The position numbers were made by a program, and so were the translations under genes. The notes beneath the pieces are model-generated. The model saw only the letters and a program-made list of their open reading frames with translations, made no database searches and was not told where the DNA came from. A DNA stretch of 64,000 nucleotides. Source: Mycobacterium botniense. GTDB lineage: Bacteria > Actinomycetota > Actinomycetes > Mycobacteriales > Mycobacteriaceae. Where the stretch lies: assembly GCF_010723305.1 (NCBI RefSeq), contig NZ_BLKW01000004.1:992001-1056000 (forward strand), given 5' to 3'. Position 1 is the first letter of the stretch. Every line of letters starts with the position of its first letter. Shown here piece after piece: positions 18,701 through 27,924 of the stretch.

Positions 18701-19255
18701 CTGCTGGCGACTCAGACCGACACCGCCATCCCGGCGATTCTCGACGGTGATGTACCCAATGACACTCCGGTGACGGTGGGCGGGATCCTGGCGTCGGTGA
18801 ACCGGCGAGTCAACAAAAACGGAATGCCTTGGGCATCAGCGCAATTAGAGGATCTCACCGGCGCTATCGAGGTCATGTTTTTCCCACAGACCTATTCCGC
18901 GTACGGGGCTGACATCATCGATGATGCGGTCGTGGTGGTCAACGCGAGGGTGTCGGCTCGTGACGACCGGACAGTGCTGATCGCCACCGAGCTTGTCGTC
19001 CCGGACTTTTCGAAAGTCCAGACGAATCGCCCGCTGGCGGTCAATTTACCTACGCGCCAGTGCACGATCGACAAGGTGAATGCGCTCAAACAGGTGCTGA
19101 CGCGCCATCCCGGCACGGCGCAGGTGCATCTGCGGCTGGTCAGCGGGGACCGAGTCACCACGCTGGAGCTGGACCCGTCACTGCGGGTGACACCCTCGCC
19201 GGCGCTGATGGGAGATCTCAAGGCGCTGCTGGGGCCGGGCTGCGTGGGCGGCTAG
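15713..19255 (+). CDS. dnaE1: DNA polymerase III alpha subunit (replicative polymerase)
   Basis: The replicative C-family polymerase, 1180 residues, in line with the roughly 1184 of mycobacterial DnaE1. The N-terminal PHP domain begins [19 protein letters not shown] (metal-binding His cluster). In mycobacteria the PHP domain is the proofreading exonuclease. The polymerase active site shows [12 protein letters not shown] and the catalytic aspartates of PDIDIDFDD near residue 420. Tandem HhH and OB-fold ([20 protein letters not shown]) regions follow. ATG 15713 matches the conserved N-terminus and lies just after a TAGACT -10 element; the longer frame from 15653 is rejected. Confidence 0.97.
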   Translation: MSGSSSRSFVHLHNHTEYSMLDGAAKITPMLAEAQRLEMPAIGMTDHGNLFGASEFYSATTRTGIKPIIGVEAYVAPGSRFDTRRVFWGDPSQKADDVSGGGAYTHLTMIAENATGLRNLFKLSSLASFEGQLSKWSRMDAELIAQHAEGIIATTGCPSGEVQTRLRLGQYREALESAAKWREIFGADNYFLELMDHGLTIERRVRDGLLDIGRALGIPPLATNDCHYVTRDAAHNHEALLCVQTGKTLSDPNRFKFDGDGYYLKSAAEMRAIWDDVVPGACDTTLVIAERVGSYADVWTPRDRMPVFPVPAGHDQASWLRHEVDAGLRRRFPNGLPPGYAERAAYEIDVICAKGFPSYFLIVADLVNHARSVGIRVGPGRGSAAGSLVSYALGITDIDPIPHGLLFERFLNPERTSMPDIDIDFDDRRRGEMVRYAAEKWGHDRVAQVITFGTIKTKAALKDAARIHFGQPGFAIADRITKALPPPIMAKDIPLSGITDPTHERYKEAAEVRSLIETDPDVRTIYQTARGLEGMIRNAGVHACAVIMSSEPLTEAIPLWKRPQDGAIITGWDYPSCEAIGLLKMDFLGLRNLTIIGDAIENIKANRGIDLDLESVPLDDKLTYELLSRGETLGVFQLDGGPMRDLLRRMQPNGFDDVVAVIALYRPGPMGMNAHNDYADRKNGRQPITPIHPELAEPLEEILAETYGLIVYQEQIMRIAQKVAGYSLAQADILRKAMGKKKADVLAAEYENFAAGMRDNGFSPGAIKVLWDTILPFADYAFNKSHAAGYAMVSYWTAYLKANYPAEYMAGLLTSVGDDKDKAAVYLADCRKLGITVLPPDVNESGLTFASVGTDIRYGLGAVRNVGANVVASLIKTRTEKGKFTDFSDYLNKIDISACNKKVTESLIKAGAFDSLGHPRKGLFLVHSDAVDSVLGTKKAEAMGQFDLFGGPDTVTDKVFSIKVPDEEWDDKHKLALEREMLGLYVSGHPLNGVAHLLATQTDTAIPAILDGDVPNDTPVTVGGILASVNRRVNKNGMPWASAQLEDLTGAIEVMFFPQTYSAYGADIIDDAVVVVNARVSARDDRTVLIATELVVPDFSKVQTNRPLAVNLPTRQCTIDKVNALKQVLTRHPGTAQVHLRLVSGDRVTTLELDPSLRVTPSPALMGDLKALLGPGCVGG

Positions 19256-19507
19256 CACCGGAATACGCCCGCGGGAGACGCGGTGTCGCGGCCCGTGCGC
19301 AGCCTCCGCGACGCGGCGCCGGCTCGCCGGTGGGCGACAAACCAGCATCAGCACCGGCGACAGCGCCGAGCGCAGCACGTAGCCACCCGGAAACCAGACG
19401 TTGTGCTGCACGCGGGCCCGAACATGGGTGACGACGGGGCCTGCGCAGCATACACAGCCGCAGCGCAGGTCTCACCTGGCGCACGAGGCCCGTTCGATAT
19501 GGCGACG

Positions 19508-21292
19508 CTAGTGCAGATAACCCGACGATTGGTCATCCGCGTTGAGGTAGCCCGAGATCTGGTCGCCGAAGTTTCCGGCTCCCGAGATATTGGCACCCGA
19601 GTTAAAGTGACCCGAATTGTCGTTTCCGGTATTGGCGAAGCCCGAGTTAAAGCTGGGCATGCCCGTGGTGCCCGTGTTTCTGAAGCCCGAGCTGTCGTCG
19701 CCCGCGTTGATGATGCCCGAATCATGGCTGCCCTCGTTTTCAAGGCCCGCGTCACCGGTAACACCGGCTTCGTGGAAGTCATTATCGAAACCCGAATTGT
19801 CGGTGCCGTTGTTCGCGTAGCCGGATTGATCGGTGCCCGAGTTATCCCAGCCCGAGTTCAGAACTCCCGACGGGGTGCGTGAGCTGCCCAGCCCCGTGTT
19901 GAGGCTGCCCGAGTTGAAAACGCCCGTGTTGGTGTTGCCCGAGTTCGCGAAACCGGTGTTGGTGTTGCCCGAGTTGAAGTCGAATGTGTTGGTGCTGCCC
20001 GCATTGAAGCTGCCAAAATTTGTCTCGCCCGAGTTGAAAAACCCGGTGTTACCGCTGCCCGCGTTGAACCAGCCTGAGTCGATGCGGCCCGAGTTTCCGA
20101 CACCCGTGTCCAGGTAGCCCGAATTACCGTAGCCTGTGTTGATACCGCCCGCCGTGGTGGTGCCGCCCGAGTTTCCGATGCCCGTGTTGAGGTAACCCGA
20201 GTTTCCGATACCCGTGTTGAGGTAACCGGAGTTACCGATGCCTGTGTTGAGGTAACCCGAGTCGCCGAATTCTATGCTTGCGGGCCCAACCCCGGTGCCC
20301 GAGTTCGCGCCACCGATGTTTCCGTTGCCCGAGTTAAAGAAACCGATATCGTCGTCACCGGAGTTGAACAGACCGATGTCTCCGCTACCCGTGTTCAACC
20401 TGCCGAATCCGAATTGGTCGTTGCCCGATAGCCCGAAGCCGATGTCGTTGTCACCTCTGTTCCCGAAGCCGATATCGTTATCACCAGCGTTGCCGAACCC
20501 GATGTCCAGATTGCCGGTGTTGCCGCTGCCGACGTTGTGATTGCCGGTGTTGCCGCTGCCGAAGTTCGCATCGCCGGTGTTGCCGCTGCCGACGTTGTGA
20601 TTGCCGGTGTTTCCGCTGCCGACGTTGTGATTGCCGGTGTTGCCGCTGCCGAAATTGGCATCGCCGGTGTTGCCGCTGCCGAGGTTGGCGTCCCCGGTGT
20701 TTCCGCTGCCCAGATTGACGCTGCCAACGTTGCCGCTGCCCAGGTTCAGATCACCGATGTTTCCGCTGCCGAGGTTGGCGTCCCCGGTGTTGCCGCTGCC
20801 GAGGTTGACGCTGCCAACGTTGCCGCTGCCCAGGTTCAGATCACCGATGTTTCCGCTGCCGAGGTTGGCATCGCCGGTGTTTCCGCTGCCGAGGTTGACG
20901 GCGCCGCTGTTACCCAAGCCCGCGTTGATGCTCAAATCCGGGGTGGCGGTGGTAGGGCCGCCTATCGGGTCCCAGACAGCCAGAGCGCCGTCAGCGCCCG
21001 GATACACGCCAGCCGGGGGGTTGATGGCCGCAGCCCAATCCGGTCTCAACGCGGCATCGGCACCGGGCATACCACCCCCGGCCAGAGCATGACCGATCGC
21101 GCCAACGACCATGACGGGGTCGATGATGACGTCGATGAGCTCACCGATATCGGCGCCAGCCTCGGGTGCGCTGGCCACGGCGATCGTCGCGCCAGCCAGC
21201 ACCGCGCCGACAGCTGCCGCGGCACCGACGGCACCTGGGCCCGCGCGGCGGCACCGACCGCTGACGCGGGCTTTGCGGTCACGGCGGCTCAC
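19508..21292 (-). CDS. MPTR pentapeptide-repeat protein with signal peptide and no PPE domain
   Basis: A 594-residue protein. Residues 1-18 are basic, 19-40 hydrophobic ([20 protein letters not shown]) and AGA-D near 47 is a plausible signal peptidase site. A linker of about 70 residues follows. From residue 120 to the end there are dozens of NxGxGNxG-type repeats ([20 protein letters not shown]), the MPTR signature of PPE proteins. The roughly 180-residue PPE domain that normally precedes MPTR is absent. The GTG start has GGAG 7 bases upstream. The locus is that of PPE21 (Rv1548c). Inferred: exported by Sec or Tat rather than by type VII secretion, with a surface role. No enzymatic motif is present. 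Confidence 0.85.
   Translation of the reverse strand: MSRRDRKARVSGRCRRAGPGAVGAAAAVGAVLAGATIAVASAPEAGADIGELIDVIIDPVMVVGAIGHALAGGGMPGADAALRPDWAAAINPPAGVYPGADGALAVWDPIGGPTTATPDLSINAGLGNSGAVNLGSGNTGDANLGSGNIGDLNLGSGNVGSVNLGSGNTGDANLGSGNIGDLNLGSGNVGSVNLGSGNTGDANLGSGNTGDANFGSGNTGNHNVGSGNTGNHNVGSGNTGDANFGSGNTGNHNVGSGNTGNLDIGFGNAGDNDIGFGNRGDNDIGFGLSGNDQFGFGRLNTGSGDIGLFNSGDDDIGFFNSGNGNIGGANSGTGVGPASIEFGDSGYLNTGIGNSGYLNTGIGNSGYLNTGIGNSGGTTTAGGINTGYGNSGYLDTGVGNSGRIDSGWFNAGSGNTGFFNSGETNFGSFNAGSTNTFDFNSGNTNTGFANSGNTNTGVFNSGSLNTGLGSSRTPSGVLNSGWDNSGTDQSGYANNGTDNSGFDNDFHEAGVTGDAGLENEGSHDSGIINAGDDSSGFRNTGTTGMPSFNSGFANTGNDNSGHFNSGANISGAGNFGDQISGYLNADDQSSGYLH
20671..20880. repeat. 90-bp super-repeat within the MPTR coding region
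   Basis: 20671-20760 and 20761-20850 are near-identical 90-bp blocks, each made of three 30-bp units (10 residues each). A third block starts at 20851 and keeps only its first unit. Looser 30-bp units extend leftward to about 20520. The pattern suggests recent slippage or unequal crossing-over that preserves the reading frame. Confidence 0.85.
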
Positions 21293-21438
21293 GGCAGGGC
21301 TCCAATCGTCCCGGTCTCCCGGATCGTATTCGTTGCGCCGACAAGGAGCCAGATCACCCGCTCGAATGAGGCCGTCGCGATGCCCGGCCGGCCAGGGTGC
21401 GCCCCGCCGGTTCCGCGCCCGCGCTTTGGCCCGGTCGA

Positions 21439-22692
21439 TCAGGGTGAGACAACAACCCCCGAATCCGGACTTCGGTAGATCACCCCGTCTTTCATGACGA
21501 AGTCGACCTGACCGGTCACTTCGATATCGGCGAGTGGGTTACCGGGCATCGCGATCAGATCCGCGACCTTGCCTTCAGCGATCACGCCCAGATCGTCAAG
21601 CCCGAGTAGTTCGGCGGCGACGCTGGTGGCGGCTTGCAGGGCGCGCAGCGGGGTGATGCCGGTTGACACCATGGTCGGGAACTCCCGCCAATTCTCGTGG
21701 TGGGGGAACATGCCCGCATCGGTCCCGAACGCGATCCGGACGTTGCTCGCCGCGACTCGTTCTGCGGCGTCCAGCAAGGCGTTGCGGTACTTTTGGGCTT
21801 TGCGCCGAGCGTATTCCGGCATGGCCGCCCACATGGGGTCGTCTTCGTCGCGGCGGGCACCGGAGAGGATCGCATACTGTGTCGGCACCAGAAACACGCC
21901 GGCGTCTTCCATCATGCGCAGGGTCTCCGCCGAGGCGAGGTTTCCGTGTTCGATACTGCGGACTCCAGCCCGCACTGCACGCCGGATGCCTTCGTCGCCG
22001 TAGCTGTGCGGTGTGACCGGAACCCCGAGGTCGGTTGCCGTCGCGACCAAGACGTCCATCTCTTCCTGGCTGTAGGTGGCCTGGCCGGGATCGTCTGACG
22101 GGGAGGCGAATCCGCCGGTCGCAGCGAATTTGATCCAGTCGGCGCCGGCGCGGATCTCTTGTCTGACCCGGGTTCGGATCTCGTCGCACCCATCGGCGGC
22201 CGCAAGTTCCAGCGCCCGCGAGGGGCCCTGGTATTCGTCGGCGACCATGCCGCTGAAATCACCGTGACCGCCGCGCGCGGAGATCATGTGCGGCGCGACC
22301 AGCATCCGCGGGCCCACCACGATCCCGGCCGCCACCGCGTCGCGCAGGTCGATGGTGGGGTAGTCCACGTCTGCGCACGCCAGATCGCGCACCGTGGTGA
22401 ACCCGTTCATCAGCAACGCCCGCAGCACCGGCAGTGACTTCAGCGCTTTCGCGACGCTGGAGTCCGCGGCCGCACCCGGACCGAACGGCGGGTGCACCGT
22501 GACATGGACATGGCAGTCCATGAACCCCGGTGTGAGCGTGTGGCCGGACAGGTCGATCAGTTGGGCTTCCGGGGGAGCCTCCAGCGAGTCGCCGATCCGC
22601 TGGATCCGGCCGTCGCCGACGAGCACCTGCCGCGGCGTGACCGTCTCCGAGATCCCGTCCCAGACATTGGCACCGGTGATCAAAATCGCCAT
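21439..22692 (-). CDS. Amidohydrolase-superfamily metallohydrolase (prolidase/imidazolonepropionase-like)
   Basis: A 417-residue TIM-barrel metal-dependent hydrolase. Metal ligands and catalytic residues are visible: MDCHVHV near residue 60, the probable carboxylated Lys in [11 protein letters not shown], and His in [12 protein letters not shown] and the catalytic Asp in FGTDAGMFP complete the set. This arrangement resembles the Xaa-Pro dipeptidase and dipeptide-hydrolysing subfamily. ATG 22692 was chosen because AAGG lies about 8 bases upstream; an in-frame GTG at 22701 is possible. It stands upstream of the MPTR gene on the same strand with a 146-base gap, and diverges from fadD11. The substrate is unknown. 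Confidence 0.87.
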   Translation of the reverse strand: MAILITGANVWDGISETVTPRQVLVGDGRIQRIGDSLEAPPEAQLIDLSGHTLTPGFMDCHVHVTVHPPFGPGAAADSSVAKALKSLPVLRALLMNGFTTVRDLACADVDYPTIDLRDAVAAGIVVGPRMLVAPHMISARGGHGDFSGMVADEYQGPSRALELAAADGCDEIRTRVRQEIRAGADWIKFAATGGFASPSDDPGQATYSQEEMDVLVATATDLGVPVTPHSYGDEGIRRAVRAGVRSIEHGNLASAETLRMMEDAGVFLVPTQYAILSGARRDEDDPMWAAMPEYARRKAQKYRNALLDAAERVAASNVRIAFGTDAGMFPHHENWREFPTMVSTGITPLRALQAATSVAAELLGLDDLGVIAEGKVADLIAMPGNPLADIEVTGQVDFVMKDGVIYRSPDSGVVVSP

Positions 22693-22823
22693 TGCCGCCA
22701 CCTTATCGCCGGGCGCTCACATCGTTCAGCCGAACCGGCGCGCGGGCACCGGCTAATCTGCGAACTTGCGCAACCGCTGCCACGGCGGTGTCCTGGTCAG
22801 ACAAGCCGCGAAGGAGAACGGTG

Positions 22824-24641
22824 ATGAACGAACAGCCAGCCACCCTGTGCGCGGCGTTTCAGCGCACGGCCGCGATCGATCCCGACGCGGTCGCGCTGCG
22901 TACACCGGGCGCGACCCAGACACTGACCTGGCGACACTACGCGGCCCAGGTACGTCAGGCCGCGGCCGGCCTGGCCGGGCTGGGGGTCCGGCGGGGCGAC
23001 ACGGTTGCGCTGATGATGGCCAACCGGATCGAGTTCTATCCGCTGGAAGTGGGTGCGCAACACGTCGGGGCCACCTCGTTCTCGGTGTACAACACGCTGC
23101 CCGCCGAGCAACTGACCTACCTGTTCGCCAACGCCGGCACCAAGGTCGCGATCTGCGAAGAGCAGTACGTCGATCGTATCCGCGCCAGCGGCGCGGCCAT
23201 CGAGCACATCGTCTGCATCGACGGCTCACCGGCGGGCGCCCTGTCAGTGGACGATTTATACGCCGCCGCCCCCGATGACTTCGACTTCGAATCCACTTGG
23301 CGAGCAGTGCAATCCGACGACGTTGTCACCCTCATCTACACCTCGGGCACCACCGGGAACCCCAAGGGGGTAGAGATGACGCACGCCAATCTGCTGTTCG
23401 AGGCGTTTGCCCTCGACGCCGTCCTGGGGGTGCGATTCGGTGACCGGATCACGTCGTTTCTGCCTTCGGCGCACATCGCCGACCGGATGATGGGGCTCTA
23501 CAACCAAGAGGTGTTCGGCACCCAGGTCACCGTGGTGTCCGACGCAAAGGCGATCGCGGCCGCCCTGCCCGACGTTCGGCCCACCATCTGGGGTGCGGTG
23601 CCGCGGGTATGGGAAAAGCTTAAGGCCGCAATCGAATTCGCCGCCGCACATGAGGCCGACGAGGTCAAGCGGCAGGCGCTGCAGTGGGGGCTATCGGTTG
23701 CCGCCAAACGCGGCGCCGCGCTGCTGGCCGGTGAACCTGTTCCCGATGAGCTGGCCGCCGAGTGGGCCAAAGCCGACGAGCTGGTGCTCTCGGCGCTGCG
23801 GGAGCGGATCGGCTTGGATCAGCTGCGCTGGGCGGTCTCGGGCGCCGCCCCGATTCCCAAGGAGACGCTGGCGTTCTTCGCCGGCATCGGCATTCCGATC
23901 GCCGAGGTGTGGGGCATGTCCGAACTGAGTTGCGTTGCCTCGGTGAGCCATCCCCGTGATGCGCTGCTGGGGACCGTCGGCAAACTGCTGCCCGGGCTGG
24001 AGGCCAGGATCGCCGGCGACGGCGAATTCTTGGTGCGTGGCCCGCTGGTGATGAAGGGCTACCGCAAGGAACCGGCGAAGACCGCGGAGGCCATCGACGA
24101 AGAAGGCTGGCTGCACACCGGCGACATCCTCGAGATGGACGCCGACGGTTATCTGCGGGTGGTCGACCGCAAGAAGGAGCTGATCATCAACGCGGCTGGA
24201 AAAAACATGTCACCGGCCAACATTGAGAACACTATTCTGGCCGCCTGCCCCATGATCGGCGCGATGGTCACCATCGGCGACGCCCGGCCGTATAACACCG
24301 CGCTGCTGGTGTTCGACGCCGACTCGGTCGGGCCGTACGCCGCCCGGCACGGACTCGAAGCCTCCCCCGCGGCACTGGCCGCTGACCCGGAGGTGATCGC
24401 GGAGATCGCGGCCGGGGTGGCCAAGGGCAACACCAGGCTGTCGCGGGTGGAGCAGATCAAACGCTTCCGCGTGCTGCCCACGGTATGGGAGCCGGGCGGC
24501 GACGAGATGACGCTCACGATGAAACTCAAGCGCCGGCCCATCGCCGAGAAGTACGCCGCCGAAATCGAGGAGCTTTACGCCGACAATCCCGGCCCCGAGG
24601 TCCACGAACCTGCCGGGTGGCAGACGGCACAACCCGTGTGA
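22824..24641 (+). CDS. fadD11: Long-chain fatty-acid-CoA/AMP ligase (FadD family)
   Basis: Activates a fatty acid with ATP to an acyl-adenylate and then acyl-CoA. It has 605 residues. The AMP-binding P-loop is [19 protein letters not shown] near residue 170. The adenylation motif EVWGMSEL is near residue 370, the GWLHTGDI motif near residue 430, and the C-terminal [16 protein letters not shown] follows. A strong ribosome site AAGGAGAA (22811-22818) precedes the ATG. Counterpart of Rv1550 by position. In H37Rv the gene is, as I recall, split into fadD11.1 and fadD11; here one continuous full-length frame is present. Confidence 0.93.
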   Translation: MNEQPATLCAAFQRTAAIDPDAVALRTPGATQTLTWRHYAAQVRQAAAGLAGLGVRRGDTVALMMANRIEFYPLEVGAQHVGATSFSVYNTLPAEQLTYLFANAGTKVAICEEQYVDRIRASGAAIEHIVCIDGSPAGALSVDDLYAAAPDDFDFESTWRAVQSDDVVTLIYTSGTTGNPKGVEMTHANLLFEAFALDAVLGVRFGDRITSFLPSAHIADRMMGLYNQEVFGTQVTVVSDAKAIAAALPDVRPTIWGAVPRVWEKLKAAIEFAAAHEADEVKRQALQWGLSVAAKRGAALLAGEPVPDELAAEWAKADELVLSALRERIGLDQLRWAVSGAAPIPKETLAFFAGIGIPIAEVWGMSELSCVASVSHPRDALLGTVGKLLPGLEARIAGDGEFLVRGPLVMKGYRKEPAKTAEAIDEEGWLHTGDILEMDADGYLRVVDRKKELIINAAGKNMSPANIENTILAACPMIGAMVTIGDARPYNTALLVFDADSVGPYAARHGLEASPAALAADPEVIAEIAAGVAKGNTRLSRVEQIKRFRVLPTVWEPGGDEMTLTMKLKRRPIAEKYAAEIEELYADNPGPEVHEPAGWQTAQPV

Positions 24642-24664
24642 CGCGCGGCGGGCGCCCGACCCCT

Positions 24665-24670
24665 TACAGT
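24665..24670 (+). promoter_or_regulatory. -10 element of the Ddn-like gene, leaderless
   Basis: TACAGT is followed by GGGCGC and then the ATG at 24677, so the transcript would start at the start codon itself. It lies 23 bases after fadD11 and gives the small gene its own promoter. Confidence 0.5.
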
Positions 24671-24676
24671 GGGCGC

Positions 24677-25114
24677 ATGCCGCTATCAGGTGAATACGCA
24701 CCCAGCCCGCTGGACTGGTCCCGCGAACAGGCCGAGAAGTACATGGCATCCGGCGGAACCGAGGGTACCGAGCTGCAGGGAAAGCCCGTCATCCTGTTGA
24801 CCACGGTCGGCGCCAAAACCGGCAAACTGCGTAAAACCCCACTGATGCGGGTCGAGCACGACGGGCAGTACGCGATCGTCGCCTCCATGGGCGGCGCCCC
24901 GAAGCACCCGGCCTGGTACCACAACGTCAAGAAGAACCCGCGGGTGGAGTTGCAGGACGGTCCGGTCACCGGCGAGTACGAGGCCCGCGAGGTGTTCGGC
25001 GACGAGAAGGCCGTCTGGTGGCAACGCGCCGTGCAGGTCTGGCCCGACTACGCCACGTATCAGGCCAACACCGAGCGGGAGATTCCGGTGTTCGTGCTCA
25101 CCCCGGTGCACTGA
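24677..25114 (+). CDS. Deazaflavin (F420)-dependent nitroreductase family protein
   Basis: A 145-residue split-barrel protein of the Ddn/FDOR-A family, which uses reduced coenzyme F420. The [19 protein letters not shown] stretch (about residues 46-64) is the typical cofactor-phosphate region. [17 protein letters not shown] near residue 73 is the family fingerprint. Known relatives reduce quinones and activate nitroimidazole prodrugs. The physiological substrate is unknown here, with menaquinone a reasonable guess. It lies between fadD11 and ilvA, as Rv1558 does. The start codon is fixed by the adjacent -10 element. Confidence 0.92.
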   Translation: MPLSGEYAPSPLDWSREQAEKYMASGGTEGTELQGKPVILLTTVGAKTGKLRKTPLMRVEHDGQYAIVASMGGAPKHPAWYHNVKKNPRVELQDGPVTGEYEAREVFGDEKAVWWQRAVQVWPDYATYQANTEREIPVFVLTPVH

Positions 25115-25142
25115 ACGCCCTGCTGGATGGCACGATTATCCG

Positions 25143-26432
25143 GTGTCCGCTGAACCGAGTCAGACCCCGGCCGCGCCGGGTGCCGGGCCGTTGTGCGCAG
25201 CGGACGTCGAGGCGGCGGCGAAGCGGATCGCACCGGTGGTCACGCCCACGCCGCTGCAGTACTGCGAGCGGTTGTCCGCGGCCACCGGCGCGAGGGTGTA
25301 CCTCAAACGCGAAGACCTGCAGACGGTGCGGTCCTACAAGCTGCGCGGCGCCTACAACCTGCTGGTTCAGCTCTCCGACGAGGAGGTCGCCGCGGGCGTG
25401 GTGTGCTCGTCGGCGGGCAACCACGCGCAGGGCTTCGCCTACGCATGCCGCTCGCTGGGCATTCAGGGCCGCGTCTACGTGCCCGCCAAGACGCCCAAGC
25501 AGAAGAAGGACCGCATCCGTTACCACGGCGGGGAGTTCATCGAGCTGATCGTGGGCGGGTCGACCTATGACCTGGCGGCTGCGGCTGCGCTGGAGGACGT
25601 GGCCCGCACGGGTGCGACGCTGGTTCCCCCGTACGACGACGTGCGCACCATCGCCGGTCAGGGCACCATTGCCGTGGAAGTGCTCGATCAGCTCGACACC
25701 GAACCCGACCTGGTGGTGGTCCCGGTGGGCGGCGGCGGCTGCATCGCCGGCGTCACCACCTACCTGGCCGAGCGCACGGCCAACACCGCGGTGCTGGGGG
25801 TGGAACCGGCCGGGGCGGCCGCGATGATGGCCGCGCTGGCCGCGGGCGGGCCGGTGACCCTGGACCACGTCGACCAGTTCGTCGACGGCGCCGCGGTGAA
25901 CCGGGCGGGCACGCTGACGTATGCCGCGCTGGCCGCCGCCGGTGACATGGTGTCGATCATCAGCGTCGACGAGGGCGCGGTCTGCACCGCGATGCTGGAC
26001 CTGTACCAGCACGAAGGGATCATCGCCGAGCCGGCGGGGGCGCTGTCGGTCGCCGGTCTGCTGGAGGCCGACATCGAGCCCGGCTCCACGGTGGTGTGCC
26101 TGATCTCCGGCGGCAACAACGATGTCTCCCGCTACGGGGAGGTGCTGGAGCGCTCGCTGGTGCACCTCGGGCTCAAGCACTACTTCCTGGTCGATTTCCC
26201 GCAGGAGCCCGGTGCGCTGCGCCGGTTCCTCGACGAGGTGCTGGGACCCAACGACGACATCACGCTGTTCGAGTACGTCAAGCGCAACAACCGGGAGACC
26301 GGTGAGGCCCTGGTCGGTATCGAATTGGGGTCGGCCGCGGATATCGACGGCCTGTTGGCCCGGATGCGGGGCACCGGGCTGCACATCGAAGTCCTCGAGC
26401 CCGGATCGCCGGCCTACCGCTACTTGCTGTAG
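25143..26432 (+). CDS. ilvA: Threonine dehydratase (biosynthetic)
   Basis: PLP enzyme converting threonine to 2-oxobutanoate and ammonia, the first committed step to isoleucine. It has 429 residues. The Schiff-base Lys is in VRSYKLRGAYN near residue 67. SSAGNHAQGF binds substrate, and the glycine loop VPVGGGGCIAG binds the PLP phosphate. The C-terminal 90 residues form one short ACT-like regulatory domain (HYFLVDFPQEPGALRRFLDE), so isoleucine feedback may be reduced compared with two-domain enzymes. The start is GTG. The 3' end overlaps the convergent toxin reading frame by 13 bases. Counterpart of Rv1559. Confidence 0.95.
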   Translation: MSAEPSQTPAAPGAGPLCAADVEAAAKRIAPVVTPTPLQYCERLSAATGARVYLKREDLQTVRSYKLRGAYNLLVQLSDEEVAAGVVCSSAGNHAQGFAYACRSLGIQGRVYVPAKTPKQKKDRIRYHGGEFIELIVGGSTYDLAAAAALEDVARTGATLVPPYDDVRTIAGQGTIAVEVLDQLDTEPDLVVVPVGGGGCIAGVTTYLAERTANTAVLGVEPAGAAAMMAALAAGGPVTLDHVDQFVDGAAVNRAGTLTYAALAAAGDMVSIISVDEGAVCTAMLDLYQHEGIIAEPAGALSVAGLLEADIEPGSTVVCLISGGNNDVSRYGEVLERSLVHLGLKHYFLVDFPQEPGALRRFLDEVLGPNDDITLFEYVKRNNRETGEALVGIELGSAADIDGLLARMRGTGLHIEVLEPGSPAYRYLL

Positions 26433-26840
26433 CCGGGGCGGAACGGATTCTCCACGCGCACGCCGGCGTAGTCTTCGCCGTCGCTCAGGTCCTCGGAGAG
26501 CACGACATCACACCCCAGCGAGCGGCTGGCTTCCAGGATCGCGGCGTCCCAGTACGACAAGCCGAAGCGCCGATGTGCCGCAAGGGCGGCGAGCATCAGC
26601 CGGGTTGTGATGGCGGCGACGGGAAACCGCATGAACGACCACCAGGTCGACGGCCTGCTGATGGGTGAGCGCGTCCGGCCGACTGGTGCGAGTCGCCTGG
26701 ACATAGAACTCCTGCAGGACCTGGACGGACAGCGCCAGGTCGCGGGCGGTCAGGATTTCGTTGGCGCGCTTCGCCTTGTGCTGCTCGTCGGGATCGCGCG
26801 AGATCGCGTAGAGCAGCACATTGGTGTCAATGAACCGCAC
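26420..26840 (-). pseudogene. Frameshifted PIN-domain toxin (VapC-like)
   Basis: Two overlapping frames together make one PIN-domain RNase toxin. The first, from GTG 26840, has VRFIDTNVLLYAI with the first catalytic Asp and reads well to ALTHQQAVDLV. The second resumes as SFMRFPVAAITTRLMLAALA, then FGLSYWDAAILEASRSLGC with a late catalytic Asp. It ends at 26420. Skipping one G at about 26637-26643 (CTGGTGGTCG) joins them into about 139 residues. The toxin frame overlaps the antitoxin end by 14 bases. This is either an inactivated toxin or a sequencing error; the antitoxin frame is intact. Confidence 0.78.
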
Positions 26841-27066
26841 GGTCGTGGATGTCGTCGCGGCCCAGGCGGTCGCGCGCACGGAAGCGTCGGATTTCACGCT
26901 GGACCTGGCGCTGCTTCGCCTCGAGTCGGGCGAACTCCGCCTCCCGCTCGGAAAGCGAGTTCAAAAACTCTGCGACAAGGGCACTGAGGGATTTGCCGAG
27001 TTCCGCGGCCCGAATCCGTGCATTGCGGTAGACGTCTTCGGGAACGGAGACCGTGATATTTTTCAC
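26827..27066 (-). CDS. Ribbon-helix-helix antitoxin partner of the frameshifted toxin
   Basis: A 79-residue protein starting MKNITVSVPEDVYRNARIRA, a typical RHH (CopG-like) DNA-binding N-terminus with the beta-strand ITVSV and two helices. The C-terminal half is charged and helical (SEREAEFARLEAKQRQVQRE) and probably wraps the toxin. GTG 27066 lies inside the third of three 8-bp-spaced CTGTGA repeats, which are likely its own binding sites. Its end overlaps the toxin start by 14 bases. With the toxin frameshifted, this may be an orphan antitoxin that protects against related toxins. Confidence 0.82.
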   Translation of the reverse strand: MKNITVSVPEDVYRNARIRAAELGKSLSALVAEFLNSLSEREAEFARLEAKQRQVQREIRRFRARDRLGRDDIHDRAVH

Positions 27067-27084
27067 AGCTTCACAGTATCACAG
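27063..27084 (-). promoter_or_regulatory. Candidate antitoxin autoregulatory repeats and -10
   Basis: On the minus strand CTGTGA occurs three times at an exact 8-base period (27084-27079, 27076-27071, 27068-27063). A GATACT -10 (27080-27075) spans the first two, and the GTG start (27066) falls in the third. RHH repressors usually bind such direct repeats cooperatively, so autoregulation over a leaderless promoter is inferred. Confidence 0.55.
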
Positions 27085-27187
27085 TTTCTGCGGCATGTGA
27101 CCGGGTAGCCGCTCGAGCTTGCCGACGGTGATGACTCATCGGCGGCGTCGGCGTTTTCCTCGGCGGCACGGGGGTCGGTTAGTGGGC

Positions 27188-27193
27188 TATGAT
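27188..27193 (+). promoter_or_regulatory. -10 element of vapB, leaderless
   Basis: TATGAT, five of six matches to TATAAT, is followed by CAGCCC and then the ATG at 27200. The transcript should start at or next to the start codon. A -35 is not evident. Confidence 0.6.
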
Positions 27194-27199
27194 CAGCCC

Positions 27200-27436
27200 A
27201 TGCGACTGCACATTACCGTGGACGACGAGCTCGTAGCCGAGCTCGACCAGCGGGCCGGACGCAGGCGACGGAGCGCATTCATCGCCGAGTTGATTCGCCG
27301 CGGACTCGATGACGAGCGGCGATGGGACGATATCGAGGCAGCGCTCGGGGCCATCCCCGACGAGGGGCACGAATGGGACGACGATCCCGGTGAATGGGTC
27401 CGCCGCCAACGTGCCGACCAGCGTCGCGTCGGCTGA
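27200..27436 (+). CDS. VapB-type RHH antitoxin
   Basis: A 78-residue antitoxin. Residues 1-45 (MRLHITVDDELVAELDQRAG...) form a ribbon-helix-helix DNA-binding and dimerisation domain. The acidic C-terminus (DEGHEWDDDPGEWVRRQ) should block the toxin. ATG 27200 is 6 bases past a TATGAT -10. The stop lies one base before the toxin start, the usual antitoxin-first layout. The position between ilvA and treZ is that of vapB11 (Rv1560), but I have not verified orthology to that pair. Confidence 0.87.
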   Translation: MRLHITVDDELVAELDQRAGRRRRSAFIAELIRRGLDDERRWDDIEAALGAIPDEGHEWDDDPGEWVRRQRADQRRVG

Positions 27437-27437
27437 C

Positions 27438-27830
27438 ATGGCGCGTGTGCTGCTCGATTCGACCGTACTCATCGACGCCCTGCGTGGCCGGCCGGCCGGC
27501 GAGCGCCTCCGCGCCCTGCGCCGCCAGGGCGACGAGCCATGGACGTGTGCGATCTCGATTGAGGAGATCTGGCGCGGGCTGCTTCCCGGCGAAGAAGTCG
27601 CAGCACAACGGCTGGTGCGGGGCTTACGGTGCGCCCCGCTGGGTCCGTCCGAAGGAATTCGCGCGGGACAGTGGCGCGGCCAGTTCGCCAGCCGAGGGAT
27701 CACCCTTCACCAGGCCGACTGTCTGATTGCCGCCGCGGCCGCTGGTATCGAAGCACGGTTGGCGACGGGCAATCCCGGCGACTTCCCGATGGCCGAGATC
27801 ACGGTCGAGCACTGGCCGGTCGGGCGCTGA
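27438..27830 (+). CDS. VapC-type PIN-domain ribonuclease toxin
   Basis: A 130-residue Mg2+-dependent endoribonuclease. The acidic active site is visible: Asp in VLLDSTVLIDALRG (residue 7), Glu in ISIEEIWRG near residue 43 and Asp in HQADCLIAAAAAG near residue 95. The last element reads LATGNPGDFP, where most VapC have LATRNxxDF. The frame is intact, unlike the toxin of the neighbouring module. The first base of its ATG is one base past the antitoxin stop, so the two are co-translated. Targets of VapC toxins are tRNA or rRNA; the specific target is not deducible. Confidence 0.88.
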   Translation: MARVLLDSTVLIDALRGRPAGERLRALRRQGDEPWTCAISIEEIWRGLLPGEEVAAQRLVRGLRCAPLGPSEGIRAGQWRGQFASRGITLHQADCLIAAAAAGIEARLATGNPGDFPMAEITVEHWPVGR

Positions 27831-27924
27831 CGGTGATTCGCCACCGGCGCCGCGCCAACCGGTTACAGCGGCTGTACCTGCGCGAGCGAACCGTCGTTGG
27901 CGCGGCCCTGCGCGTCCTGGCTCA

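Noticed and set aside
19178..19411. 77-codon minus-strand frame between dnaE1 and the MPTR gene
   Set aside because: The start MQHNVWFPGGYVLRSALSP looks protein-like but the rest is Arg/His rich, overlaps dnaE1 and lacks a ribosome site. It may be debris; the 252-base gap 19256-19507 shows nothing else.
20520..20900. CRISPR-like regular repeats
   Set aside because: The 30-bp units are contiguous coding repeats without unique spacers, and no cas genes are nearby.
20537..21478. Open frame on the plus strand through the MPTR repeats, giving a [20 protein letters not shown] repeat protein
   Set aside because: The 30-bp repeats are open on both strands. The minus-strand reading gives the known MPTR motif with signal peptide and ribosome site, so the plus frame is a shadow.
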